A stretch of 6,281 nt of DNA, taken from the NCBI GenBank assembly GCA_019090845.1, contig JAHRVD010000204.1:1-6281 (forward strand), given 5' to 3'. The stretch comes from Marinosulfonomonas sp. (lineage in GTDB: Bacteria > Pseudomonadota > Alphaproteobacteria > Rhodobacterales > Rhodobacteraceae). Positions 1 to 6,281 of this stretch are shown here, piece after piece. Below the pieces are notes generated by a model. That model saw nothing but the letters and a program-made list of their open reading frames with translations, ran no database searches and was not told where the DNA came from. Numbering within the stretch: position 1 is the stretch's first letter; each line of letters begins with the position of its first letter. Both the position numbers and the translations under genes were made by a program.

Positions 1-413
1 AAACGGCGCAGGGCGGCTTCTGCCACTTCACGTTCCGGGCTGATCACCACATCGATTGGCATATGATCGCGCCGGTAAAGATCGGAATAAATCGCCGTCA
101 GATAGGATTGGCTGCGCAGCCGGGCAATTTTGCGCGGGATGTTAAAGACCGAATGGGCGACCTGACAGGTGACCATGTTCACCTCATCCGAATGGGTCGC
201 GGCGATAATCATATCGGCGTCACGCGCCCCGGCACGATCCAGAATATCCGGGTAACTGGCAAACCCCGCGATCCCCTGCACATCAAGCGTATCTGTTGCA
301 CGACGCACCAGTTCGGCGTTGTTGTCCACGACAGTCACATCGTTTTTTTCGCCCGAAAGATGGCGTGCGATTTGCCAGCCAACCTGCCCGGCACCGCAGA
401 TGATTACCTTCAT
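1..413 (-). CDS. trkA: TrkA, NAD-binding regulatory subunit of Trk potassium uptake (5' part, cut by left edge)
   Basis: I translated this frame by hand from the ATG at 413-411: 137 codons, open to the window edge, no internal stop. The product begins MKVIICGAGQVGWQIARHLS, a Rossmann dinucleotide-binding start (GxGxxG-type, residues 7-12) followed by an acidic end of the second strand (VVDNN, about residues 28-32). Further on it has the TrkA-N hallmarks FASYPDILDRAG, a DMIIAATHSDEVNM segment and a KIARLR motif. TrkA is a peripheral cytoplasmic protein that binds NAD(H) and gates the TrkH/TrkG potassium channel; full-length proteins of about 450-460 residues carry two RCK-N/RCK-C repeats, so only most of the first RCK-N domain is visible. 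The gene lies 55 bases after ntrX on the same strand, its usual place in Rhodobacterales and many other alphaproteobacteria, and is probably co-transcribed. The start is supported by a purine-rich ribosome site. Confidence 0.93.
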   Translation of the reverse strand, partial: MKVIICGAGQVGWQIARHLSGEKNDVTVVDNNAELVRRATDTLDVQGIAGFASYPDILDRAGARDADMIIAATHSDEVNMVTCQVAHSVFNIPRKIARLRSQSYLTAIYSDLYRRDHMPIDVVISPEREVAEAALRR

Positions 414-420
414 CGCATCA

Positions 421-427
421 ATCCTTC
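421..427 (-). promoter_or_regulatory. Ribosome binding site of trkA
   Basis: On the minus strand GAAGGAT lies 7 bases upstream of the trkA ATG (413-411). It decides the start. Another ATG just upstream (sense ATGCGATG) is out of frame and closes at once with TGA. The rest of the 55-base ntrX-trkA gap holds a GGCATGCC palindrome (444-451) and a repeated CGATGTT, but no convincing terminator or promoter. Confidence 0.7.
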
Positions 428-468
428 ACGCAATCGAAACATCGGCATGCCAGAACATCGCATTTGCG

Positions 469-1872
469 TCAATCTGCGCCTTCTTCGACAAAAGCGACCC
501 GTCCACCCGATTTATTCGCCGTCACCACACCCAGTGATTTCAGTTTGCGGTGCAACGCCGAGCGTTCCATTCCTACAAACGTCGCCGTGCGGCTGATATT
601 GCCACCAAACCGGTTGATCTGGGTCAGCAGGTATTCGCGTTCAAATAATTCACGCGCTTCACGCAGCGGCAGCGTTGCCAGACTGCCCGACAGAACCACG
701 CGGCCTTTTTCGTCGTCCTTGGGCTCGCTTGTGGGCAATTCGGTCGCGGTAATCGGGCCACTACTGTCGCCAAGGATCAAGACCCGCTCGATGACATTCT
801 TTAACTGGCGTACATTTCCGGGCCAGAGCATCGTCTGCAACAGCGCCACCGCGTCTTCGCTCAGACTGCGCTGCGCCAAGCCTTGCGATTTGTTGAGACT
901 CTCGATGAAATAATCTGCCAGTTCGGGTATATCCTCGCGCCGTTCTTCCAGTGACGGCACTGCAATTGGCACTACATTCAACCGGTGGAACAATTCCTCG
1001 CGAAAATTTCCTACATCAATTTCATGGTGCAAGTTTTTGTTTGTGCTGGATATAAACCGGATGTCTACCTGAATATTGCCGGTGCCGCCAAGACGCTGAA
1101 ATTGTTGGTCAACCAACACTCTCAGAATTTTTGACTGAGTTCCGGCGGGCATATCCGCGACTTCGTCAAAATAGAGCACCCCGCCATGCGCTTGCTCCAG
1201 CAATCCCGGTTCAACGCCATTTTCGCTGGTTTCACGGCCAAACAAAACTTCTTCCATTCGCTCCGGTTCAACCGAGGCGGAGTTAACGCTCAGGAAGGGT
1301 GCATCAGCACGGTCCGATTTGGCGTGAATATAGCGTGCGGCGATCTCTTTGCCAGCCCCGGCGGCCCCGGTCAGCATCACACGGCCATTCGACTTTGTTA
1401 CCTTATCAAGATTACTTTTCAACGTCTTAAAGACCGAACTTGATCCAATCAATTCATCAGCGTTAACATCCTTGCGGCGCAATTCCTGATTTTCGTGACG
1501 CAGCCGGGATGCTTCCATTGCACGCCGCACAACAACCATCAGCTGGTCAATATTAAACGGCTTTTCGATAAAATCATAAGCGCCCTGTTTGATCGCAGCG
1601 ACAGCGATTTCAATGTTGCCATGCCCCGATATAATGACAATCGGAATATCCGGCGTATCGCGCTTGATGGACTTGAGAATATCAATCCCGTCCATGTTGC
1701 TGTCTTTCAGCCAGATATCGAGCACCATCAGGGCGGGCGCTTCGCTGGCCACCTCTTTCATGCATTGATCCGAATTGGCCGCGAGCCGCGTGGTATAGCC
1801 CTCGTCCTTCAATATATCGGATATCAACTCGCGAATATCGCGTTCGTCATCCACTATAAGAATATCACCCAT
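469..1872 (-). CDS. ntrX: NtrX, response regulator of the NtrY/NtrX two-component system
   Basis: This 467-residue protein has the three-part NtrC-family layout. The receiver domain (about 1-120) has the acidic pair D8/D9, phospho-acceptor D52, S82 and K104. The AAA+ ATPase domain (about 140-380) has Walker A GAAGAGKE (169-176), Walker B VLYFDE (232-237), an arginine-finger region (FREELFHRLN) and the WPGNVRQL sensor II motif. A Fis-type helix-turn-helix lies near 423-445 (GGNISRTATF...ALHRKL). The GAFTGA sigma-54 contact loop is missing; between LFG (210-212) and Walker B there is instead a short E/G/N-rich stretch. This agrees with what is known of alphaproteobacterial NtrX and suggests it does not work as a normal sigma-54 activator. 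NtrX receives phosphate from NtrY and acts as a DNA-binding regulator of nitrogen, respiratory and envelope genes. MGDILIVDDERDIREL is the usual family start, and the length is normal. Confidence 0.97.
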   Translation of the reverse strand: MGDILIVDDERDIRELISDILKDEGYTTRLAANSDQCMKEVASEAPALMVLDIWLKDSNMDGIDILKSIKRDTPDIPIVIISGHGNIEIAVAAIKQGAYDFIEKPFNIDQLMVVVRRAMEASRLRHENQELRRKDVNADELIGSSSVFKTLKSNLDKVTKSNGRVMLTGAAGAGKEIAARYIHAKSDRADAPFLSVNSASVEPERMEEVLFGRETSENGVEPGLLEQAHGGVLYFDEVADMPAGTQSKILRVLVDQQFQRLGGTGNIQVDIRFISSTNKNLHHEIDVGNFREELFHRLNVVPIAVPSLEERREDIPELADYFIESLNKSQGLAQRSLSEDAVALLQTMLWPGNVRQLKNVIERVLILGDSSGPITATELPTSEPKDDEKGRVVLSGSLATLPLREARELFEREYLLTQINRFGGNISRTATFVGMERSALHRKLKSLGVVTANKSGGRVAFVEEGAD

Positions 1873-1880
1873 AACTGCAC

Positions 1881-1886
1881 ATCCTC
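1881..1886 (-). promoter_or_regulatory. Ribosome binding site of ntrX overlapping the ntrY stop
   Basis: The sense sequence GAGGAT lies 8 bases before the ntrX ATG and overlaps the ntrY TGA stop (1887-1885). Only 12 bases separate the two genes, so translation of ntrX is probably coupled to ntrY termination. Confidence 0.75.
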
Positions 1887-3720
1887 ATTTTTCCAGCTCC
1901 TGCTGTGTCGTCTTTTTGGAAGGTTCATTTTTGTTAAGCAGCGCCAGCCGTATTTCGGCCCGCGCGCCCCGATGCTCGGAATTTTTGTCAAATGGCTCTG
2001 CATCAACCAAGATCAGCGACCCGCCGTGTTCCTCGATGATCTTTTTGACGATCGGCAGTCCCAGCCCGGTGCCTTTTTCGCGCGTCGTGACATAGGGTTC
2101 AAACAACCGCGCTCGGTCTGCCGGAAGACCGACACCATTGTCGGAAATTGAAATCAGCGCCTGCGCCCCGGATGCTTGCATATGCACCCGAATCTCTGGC
2201 TGAAAATCATCCGGAACACCATTTTCTATCCGGGTATCAATCGCTTCTCCGGCGTTTTTAATCAGGTTTGTCAGCGCTTGCCCGATCATCGTTGAATCCA
2301 GATCGCCATATTGCGGATCATCAGGAATATCTGAAATGATCGTCACATCCGGTTGACCATTTTGCTGCAAAACAACAGCCCCACGCACCAGTTCTGCCAG
2401 ATCATGGCGGCGGCGTTCAGGTTCCGGCATCCGGGCAAAACGTGAAAACTCATCCACGATGCGGCGCAGATCGTCGGTTTGACGAATTATGACATCGGTA
2501 TATTGCACCAATTCGTCACCATCTTCGCCCAACATTGGCGCAAATTTGCGCTTAAGGCGCTCTGCGGACAGTTGGATCGGGGTTAGCGGGTTTTTGATTT
2601 CATGGGCAATCCTGCGGGCCACATCGCCCCAAGCCGCCATACGCTGTGCGTTTACCAGATCGGTGACATCATCAAAGGCCACCACGTAGCCCAATGGCTC
2701 GCCATCTTCGCCACGCCGCGTCGCCATACGCACCAGCAGGTTTTCCTGTTTGCCGCCCCGCACGACCCGAATTTCCTCTTGCGCTACCTCTGTGCCACTG
2801 TCACGCAACCTGTTGAAAAGCGGACCAAATTCAGGAACAGCCACCGCCAGATTGGTGTCCTGATCGGCCCGCCCGGAGACATCCAGCAAACGCTCGGCTG
2901 AACGGTTGACGAATGCCACTTTGCCCGCCTCATCCAGACCGACGACACCTGCGGTGACCGACGAAAGCACCGAATCAAACAGCCGGCGCCGATCTTCGAT
3001 CTGCTGGTTGTTTTCCAACAGCGACTGGCGCTGGCCCTTCAACTGGCGGATCATCTGGTTGAAAATTCGCCCCAGCATTGCGATCTCATCGTCGCCCGGT
3101 TCCTCGACCACCTGAACATCCAGATCGCCCGCGCCAACCCGCTGCACCGCACCGGTCAGCCGGCCAAGCGGGCCTGCCATCCGCTCAGCAAACCACAGCC
3201 CCAGCCAGATTGCCGCAAGGATCAAAATAACCGCAAACCCCAGATAAAGCAGGCCAAATTCAAACAGCAGCCGACCGCGCTCGCTTTCCAACTGGTTATA
3301 AAGACGCACCGTTTCCTGCGTGTCATCCAGCAGGGCAAGGATTTCACCATCGACATCACGGCTGACATAAAGAAACCGGTCGACAAAATCACTTAGCTGC
3401 ACCAGAGCGCGAAATTCGTTCACGTCCCAATCCTGAATAATCACCGTTTCACCAGCCAGAGCGCGTTTAATATCCTCTGCCGACGGCTGCTCAAAATCAA
3501 ACAGGTAAGATCGTTCCCCGCGCGCCCGGATTTCTGCGCCACCATCAATGACATAGGCCTCTCGCAAACCACGCTGGATTTGCGCCTGCCCGCTCGTCAG
3601 AAGTTTGCGAATATCGCCATCTGAGACAAAAATCCGTGCCCGGCGCGCAGCGTTCAGAAAATTGGCCAAGGCATGGGTGTCCTCGATCAGACCCTCGCGA
3701 TGCTCTGCCTCATAGGCCTG
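1885..3720 (-). CDS. ntrY: NtrY sensor, HAMP, PAS and histidine kinase portion (3' fragment)
   Basis: This part carries 611 residues from QAYEAEHREG to the stop. In order it has an extracytoplasmic sensor segment of about 150 residues, a fourth membrane helix (coding about 3190-3265), a HAMP linker (ERMAGPLGRLTGAV...), a PAS domain (RRLFDSVLSSVTAGVVGLDE...), and a HisKA domain with RRIAHEIKNPLTP. The phospho-accepting histidine codon is 2604-2602. The ATPase domain has its N box (TNLIKNAGEA), G1 (SDNGVGLP) and G2 (GTGLGLP) boxes intact. It autophosphorylates and passes phosphate to NtrX. The open frame continues upstream to a TTG at 3777, but those codons overlap the upstream fragment in the wrong frame and are not NtrY-like, so I do not treat them as a start. 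An ATG at 3747-3745 in that stretch has only a weak ribosome site. Confidence 0.88.
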   Translation of the reverse strand, partial: QAYEAEHREGLIEDTHALANFLNAARRARIFVSDGDIRKLLTSGQAQIQRGLREAYVIDGGAEIRARGERSYLFDFEQPSAEDIKRALAGETVIIQDWDVNEFRALVQLSDFVDRFLYVSRDVDGEILALLDDTQETVRLYNQLESERGRLLFEFGLLYLGFAVILILAAIWLGLWFAERMAGPLGRLTGAVQRVGAGDLDVQVVEEPGDDEIAMLGRIFNQMIRQLKGQRQSLLENNQQIEDRRRLFDSVLSSVTAGVVGLDEAGKVAFVNRSAERLLDVSGRADQDTNLAVAVPEFGPLFNRLRDSGTEVAQEEIRVVRGGKQENLLVRMATRRGEDGEPLGYVVAFDDVTDLVNAQRMAAWGDVARRIAHEIKNPLTPIQLSAERLKRKFAPMLGEDGDELVQYTDVIIRQTDDLRRIVDEFSRFARMPEPERRRHDLAELVRGAVVLQQNGQPDVTIISDIPDDPQYGDLDSTMIGQALTNLIKNAGEAIDTRIENGVPDDFQPEIRVHMQASGAQALISISDNGVGLPADRARLFEPYVTTREKGTGLGLPIVKKIIEEHGGSLILVDAEPFDKNSEHRGARAEIRLALLNKNEPSKKTTQQELEK

Positions 3721-4153
3721 CGGCCGACAGCGAATTGCCGACAACATCGCGCACCCGTTCCGAAAACCAGCCTTCAAGCCCGATATTGACCGTCAGTGCC
3801 GCAAATACCGCCACCAGCACCGTCGGGATCAGCGCAATCAGTGCAAAAACGCCCGTCAGACGCAGGTGCAGGCGCGATCCGGCTGATTTGGCCCGTCGCG
3901 CCGCAATCATCCGCGCCACCCGTTGCAAAACCAGGGCCGCAACAACAAGCACATAGACCAGATCGGCCAGCAAAATCAGCCGCAATGTCGGTGAGGTCGC
4001 GCCTTGATCCAGCGGTCCCAAAACCAAAAAAGTCAGAATAGCCAACACCGGCCCCAGAATCACCAACCCAAGGGTCGATGCATTCTGCACGCGCCGCTGA
4101 CGTCTGATCCTGCTCAGACGGTCCCAGGTTGACGTTCGCACGGGTGCCCGCAC
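3710..4153 (-). CDS. ntrY: NtrY N-terminal fragment with three membrane helices
   Basis: From the GTG at 4153-4151 this frame gives 147 residues: a basic cytoplasmic leader (WDRLSRIRRQRR, residues 10-21), then hydrophobic segments at about 28-48, 57-77 and 100-121. After the third helix the chain enters the presumed extracytoplasmic sensor region (GLEGWFSERVRDVVGNSL), and the frame ends at TGA with the non-family residues GL. The open frame extends upstream to an ATG at 4189-4187, adding 12 residues. I prefer GTG because GAGGT lies 6 bases ahead of it, the extra residues do not resemble an NtrY start, and the ATG sits 4 bases after an inverted repeat with no ribosome site. The match to the NtrY amino-terminal region is from memory of the family. 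Confidence 0.75.
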   Translation of the reverse strand: MRAPVRTSTWDRLSRIRRQRRVQNASTLGLVILGPVLAILTFLVLGPLDQGATSPTLRLILLADLVYVLVVAALVLQRVARMIAARRAKSAGSRLHLRLTGVFALIALIPTVLVAVFAALTVNIGLEGWFSERVRDVVGNSLSAAGL

Positions 4154-4159
4154 GCTGCT

Positions 4160-4164
4160 ACCTC
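4160..4164 (-). promoter_or_regulatory. Probable ribosome binding site of ntrY (for GTG start at 4153)
   Basis: Sense GAGGT lies 6 bases before the GTG at 4153-4151. No comparable site precedes the in-frame ATG at 4189, so this site decides the start in favour of GTG. Confidence 0.6.
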
Positions 4165-4193
4165 GCCAAAATCGCCGTTCGCACGGCATTACC

Positions 4194-4229
4194 GCAAATG
4201 GTGGCGTTACCCGGCTGACGCCGATTTGC
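4194..4229 (-). other. Imperfect inverted repeat in the ntrC-ntrY spacer
   Basis: On the + strand GCAAAT (4194-4199) and GGCGT (4203-4207) are matched exactly by ACGCC (4218-4222) and ATTTGC (4224-4229). This gives 11 base pairs, an internal 1-by-3 loop and a 10-base terminal loop. The transcript (minus strand) can fold the same way. No T run follows, so it is not a typical terminator. It could be an RNA-stabilising or processing hairpin that sets ntrBC and ntrYX levels apart, or a protein-binding site. The structure is seen; the role is a guess. Confidence 0.55.
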
Positions 4230-4247
4230 CACTCTATTGTTGCTCTT

Positions 4248-5612
4248 TTACATCAACTTGCGGCGCCGTGTCACGCGGATATCCAGTTCTGTGACCTTCT
4301 TGCGCAGGGTATTTCGGTTAATTCCCAGTAAATCAGCGCATTTCGCCTGATTTCCGCCCGTCGCCTCCAGCGCAATTTCCAGCAATGGCAGCTCTACCTC
4401 GCGCAAGATTCGCTGATAAAGGCCCGCTGGCGGCAAGACCCCCCCATGCAAATCAAAATACCGCCGCAGGTGGCGCGCAATCGAGGCGCTTAACTTGTCG
4501 CCAGATCCAGCACCATCGGCCGGTTCCATCGCAGGTTGATTGCCCAGAATAAATTCGGTCTCGGACCGACTGATCACTTCTTCGGACGAGGTGACGGCAA
4601 GGCGGCGGATGGTATTTTCAAGCTGGCGCACATTTCCGGGCCACGAATAGCTGCGGATCAGATCCAGTGCATCGTCACTAAAGCGGCGCAACGTCAGGCC
4701 GTCCCGCTCTGCGCGGGCAAGAAAATGTTCCGCCAGTAGCGGTATATCCTCGACCCGTTCGCGCAACGAAGGCGCCCCGATCGTCACACCGCTCAGGCGG
4801 TAATAAAGATCCTGACGGAACAAACCCGCATCCATCTTAGCCTCAAGATCAGCCTGACTGGTTGCCATGACGCGGGGTGCATTATCTGTGAAACTGTCAA
4901 GCATACGGACAATTCGTGACTGCGCTTCCTGATCCAGATCACCGACTTCATCAAACAACAGCGATCCGTTGCGCGCCCGGCTTAGCAAAGCAGCAGGACC
5001 GTCCATAGTTTCCATATCCCCCGCCCCGGCCACAACGAATGGCAACGTCCGCCGATCAGAAAAATCGTGGATAGCGCGCGCAATCAGCGACTTGCCAGTG
5101 CCGCTTTCGCCAGTGATCAGAACCGGCAGATCGGTGTTCATGACCCGTGCCACCAGACGATAAAGCGATTGCATCGCCGGTGTGCGCCCAACCAGCGGCA
5201 GATCATCGCTTTGCTCTGGTTCATCAGGCCGCGCGGCAGGTGCGCGGCGTTTCACTTCTAGTGCGCGGGCCGAACGTTTCATCAGGTCGGGCAGATCAAA
5301 GGGCTTGGGCAAATAGTCAAACGCCTCGGCCTCGGCTGCCTGAATGGCCGTCATGATGTTGTTTTGCGCCGAGATCACAATCACCGGCAAACCTGGGCGC
5401 AAAGCGGAAATCTTTGGCAACGCCTCAATCCCGTTGCCGTCCGGCATAATCACGTCCGAAATAACCAGATCGCCCTTACCCTCCTGGACCCAACGCATCA
5501 GCGTCACCATCGAGGACGTTGCGTGAACCTTGCAGCCAGCGCGCGTCAGCGCCTGTGTCAGAACGGTGCGAATTGTGCGGTCGTCGTCGGCAACCAGTAT
5601 GGTTCCGTCCAT
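4248..5612 (-). CDS. ntrC: NtrC, nitrogen regulation response regulator of the Rhodobacter type lacking the sigma-54 contact loop
   Basis: The protein has 454 residues. The receiver domain (1-120) has D9-D11, phospho-acceptor D53, S81 and K103. The AAA+ domain (about 138-365) has Walker A GESGTGKS (168-175), Walker B SLLFDE (217-222), the [10 protein letters not shown] region and [11 protein letters not shown] (323-333). A Fis-type helix-turn-helix lies near 419-440 ([11 protein letters not shown]...LRKKV). Only 47 residues separate the Walker A lysine from the Walker B aspartate, roughly 15-20 fewer than in enteric NtrC, and both the ELFG and GAFTGA segments are absent. In R. capsulatus an NtrC of this type activates the housekeeping sigma-70 polymerase rather than sigma-54. 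NtrB phosphorylates it under nitrogen limitation, and targets in relatives include glnB and nifA. The ATG overlaps the ntrB stop and has a strong ribosome site. Confidence 0.97.
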   Translation of the reverse strand: MDGTILVADDDRTIRTVLTQALTRAGCKVHATSSMVTLMRWVQEGKGDLVISDVIMPDGNGIEALPKISALRPGLPVIVISAQNNIMTAIQAAEAEAFDYLPKPFDLPDLMKRSARALEVKRRAPAARPDEPEQSDDLPLVGRTPAMQSLYRLVARVMNTDLPVLITGESGTGKSLIARAIHDFSDRRTLPFVVAGAGDMETMDGPAALLSRARNGSLLFDEVGDLDQEAQSRIVRMLDSFTDNAPRVMATSQADLEAKMDAGLFRQDLYYRLSGVTIGAPSLRERVEDIPLLAEHFLARAERDGLTLRRFSDDALDLIRSYSWPGNVRQLENTIRRLAVTSSEEVISRSETEFILGNQPAMEPADGAGSGDKLSASIARHLRRYFDLHGGVLPPAGLYQRILREVELPLLEIALEATGGNQAKCADLLGINRNTLRKKVTELDIRVTRRRKLM

Positions 5613-6281
5613 CAGTTTTCCTCCGGGGAAGTTTTTGGTGCAACCGGCAGCGATATTCTGAAAACAGTGCGTCCGGGCACTGAATCCACCGTTAACCAGC
5701 CGTCATGTTCGGAAATAATTTTGCTGACCAGCGCCAATCCCAGCCCGGTGCCGTTTTCGCGCCCAGACACGAAGGGCTCGAATATGTCGGCAGCAATTTC
5801 TGGCGGCAGGCCGGGGCCATCGTCGATAATCTCGACCTGAAGCGGCAGCGCGTTGCCTGATCCATCTTTGCGGCGCAAGCGTAGCGACAGATCGTAAAAC
5901 GTGCGGATGCGGATCGTGCCACCGGCTTTGCCAGCGGCCTCGGCGGCGTTTTTCAGCAAGTTCAGGAACACCTGCAACAACTGATCGCCATCGGCATAGG
6001 TCGCTGGCAATGAGGGGTCGAAATCCTCGGTGATCTGCATATTCGCGGCAAAACCGACACGCGCTGATTTGCGCGCCCGGTCCAGCAAATCGTGGATATT
6101 GATCGCCCGGCGCTGTGGCGGGCGGATATTGCCAAATTGTTCAACCTGTTCCAGCAAACCAACGATCCGCCGGCTTTCGGCCACGATCAAATCGGTCATT
6201 TCCAGATCATCCTGTGGCAGGTTCATCGCCAGCAACTGGGCAGCCCCGGTAATGCCAGCAAGCGGGTTCTTGATTTCATGG
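5612..6281 (-). CDS. ntrB: NtrB, nitrogen regulation sensor histidine kinase/phosphatase (3' part, cut by right edge)
   Basis: The frame is open to the right edge and begins with [17 protein letters not shown], the H box of NtrB; the phospho-accepting histidine codon is 6280-6278, the first complete codon. The TTG at 6235 is therefore not a real start. Downstream are the dimerisation helices, the N box (LLKNAAEA, coding near 5940-5965), the G1 box (DDGPGLP, near 5805-5830) and the G2 box (GTGLGLA, near 5730-5755), ending in ...KTSPEEN. The missing part should hold the PAS domain and any upstream segment. NtrB is a cytoplasmic kinase and phosphatase for NtrC, switched by PII protein (GlnB) in response to nitrogen status. 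It lies directly upstream of ntrC with a one-base overlap, so the two are co-translated. In relatives a dusB-like gene (nifR3) lies further upstream, beyond this window. Confidence 0.95.
   Translation of the reverse strand, partial: HEIKNPLAGITGAAQLLAMNLPQDDLEMTDLIVAESRRIVGLLEQVEQFGNIRPPQRRAINIHDLLDRARKSARVGFAANMQITEDFDPSLPATYADGDQLLQVFLNLLKNAAEAAGKAGGTIRIRTFYDLSLRLRRKDGSGNALPLQVEIIDDGPGLPPEIAADIFEPFVSGRENGTGLGLALVSKIISEHDGWLTVDSVPGRTVFRISLPVAPKTSPEEN
5619..5624 (-). promoter_or_regulatory. Ribosome binding site of ntrC inside the ntrB 3' end
   Basis: Sense GGAGGA lies 6 bases upstream of the ntrC ATG (5612-5610) and within the last codons of ntrB. The ntrB TGA and the ntrC ATG share one base (TGATG), an arrangement typical of translational coupling. 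Confidence 0.8.

Larger units (their letters stand above)
1885..4153 (-). pseudogene. ntrY: ntrY, membrane sensor kinase of the NtrY/NtrX pair, interrupted by a frameshift near 3718-3724
   Basis: Two open frames together give one full-length NtrY of about 755 residues, a normal size. The upstream frame hits TGA at 3712-3710 just after ...VVGNSLSAA. Family sequence resumes in the neighbouring frame at the CAG codon 3720-3718 (QAYEAEHREG). The shift equals loss of two bases or gain of one; a parent reading SAAQAY would need only an extra GC in the short GC run (GCCGCGCAGG becoming GCCGCAGG). All domains are otherwise present and unmutated on both sides, and ntrX and trkA downstream are intact. 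A sequencing or assembly error, or a very recent mutation, is therefore more likely than an old decayed gene. If real, it would separate the first three membrane helices from the sensor and kinase. The chosen start is GTG 4153-4151; an ATG at 4189 is the alternative. Confidence 0.85.

Noticed and set aside
1495..2151. Plus-strand open frame of 218 codons, and similar long plus-strand frames at 63-596 and 5364-5840
   Set aside because: They lie wholly antisense to well-supported ntrX/ntrY, trkA/ntrX and ntrC/ntrB coding sequence, and their translations resemble no family I know and look like antisense shadows.
3710..3727. Programmed +1 frameshift at CTA TGA in ntrY, similar in form to the prfB site
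   Set aside because: CTA would have to re-pair on TAT, a poor match, and there is no strong internal Shine-Dalgarno at the proper distance. NtrY is not known to use recoding. A sequence error or mutation is simpler.
3710..3777. Independent start for the downstream ntrY fragment at TTG 3777 or ATG 3747
   Set aside because: Neither has a good ribosome site, and the residues before QAYEAEH are out-of-frame versions of the upstream fragment, not NtrY-like sequence.
4190..4247. Intrinsic terminator or sigma-54 promoter in the ntrC-ntrY spacer
   Set aside because: The hairpin is not followed by a T run on the transcript strand. TGGCAA is present in the sense strand, but no GC-containing -12 element occurs at the required spacing.
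1..6281. A previously undescribed system hidden in the window
   Set aside because: All but about 160 bases is covered by recognised genes in the standard alphaproteobacterial order ntrB-ntrC-ntrY-ntrX-trkA; no insertion, extra gene or repeat array was seen.

Overview
The window is one continuous stretch of the alphaproteobacterial nitrogen-regulation operon, with every gene on the minus strand. Transcription runs from right to left: ntrB (3' part only), ntrC, ntrY, ntrX, trkA (5' part only). The gene order, the protein sequences and the NtrC type (an enhancer-binding protein without the sigma-54 contact loop, as in Rhodobacter capsulatus) point to Rhodobacterales/Rhodobacteraceae. The base composition looks moderate (mid-fifties percent G+C by eye, not computed), which would suit a member of the Roseobacter group better than Rhodobacter itself. 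The genus cannot be fixed from this window.

Layout: 5612-6281 encodes the kinase core of NtrB, cut off at the right edge one base before its phospho-accepting histidine codon. 4248-5612 is ntrC, whose start overlaps the ntrB stop by one base (TGATG). A spacer of about 94 bases with an imperfect inverted repeat follows, then ntrY (1885 to about 4153), the membrane-bound kinase. As given, ntrY has a frame disruption near 3718-3724 that splits it into two open frames. ntrX (469-1872) follows 12 bases later. After a 55-base gap comes trkA (1-413), which runs off the left edge. No gene-free stretch exceeds 100 bases. No tRNA, rRNA, mobile element or CRISPR array was seen.

How the parts work together, from family knowledge: NtrB phosphorylates or dephosphorylates NtrC in response to PII signalling of nitrogen status. 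NtrY and NtrX form a second, paralogous pair with a transmembrane sensor, linked in alphaproteobacteria to nitrogen metabolism, redox/respiratory control and envelope functions. TrkA is the NAD-binding regulatory subunit of Trk potassium uptake and commonly follows ntrX in this group.

The points worth a second look are the frame break in ntrY, the absence of a GAFTGA loop in both NtrC and NtrX, and the unusual start region of ntrY. I see no undescribed system here; this is a well-known conserved locus.
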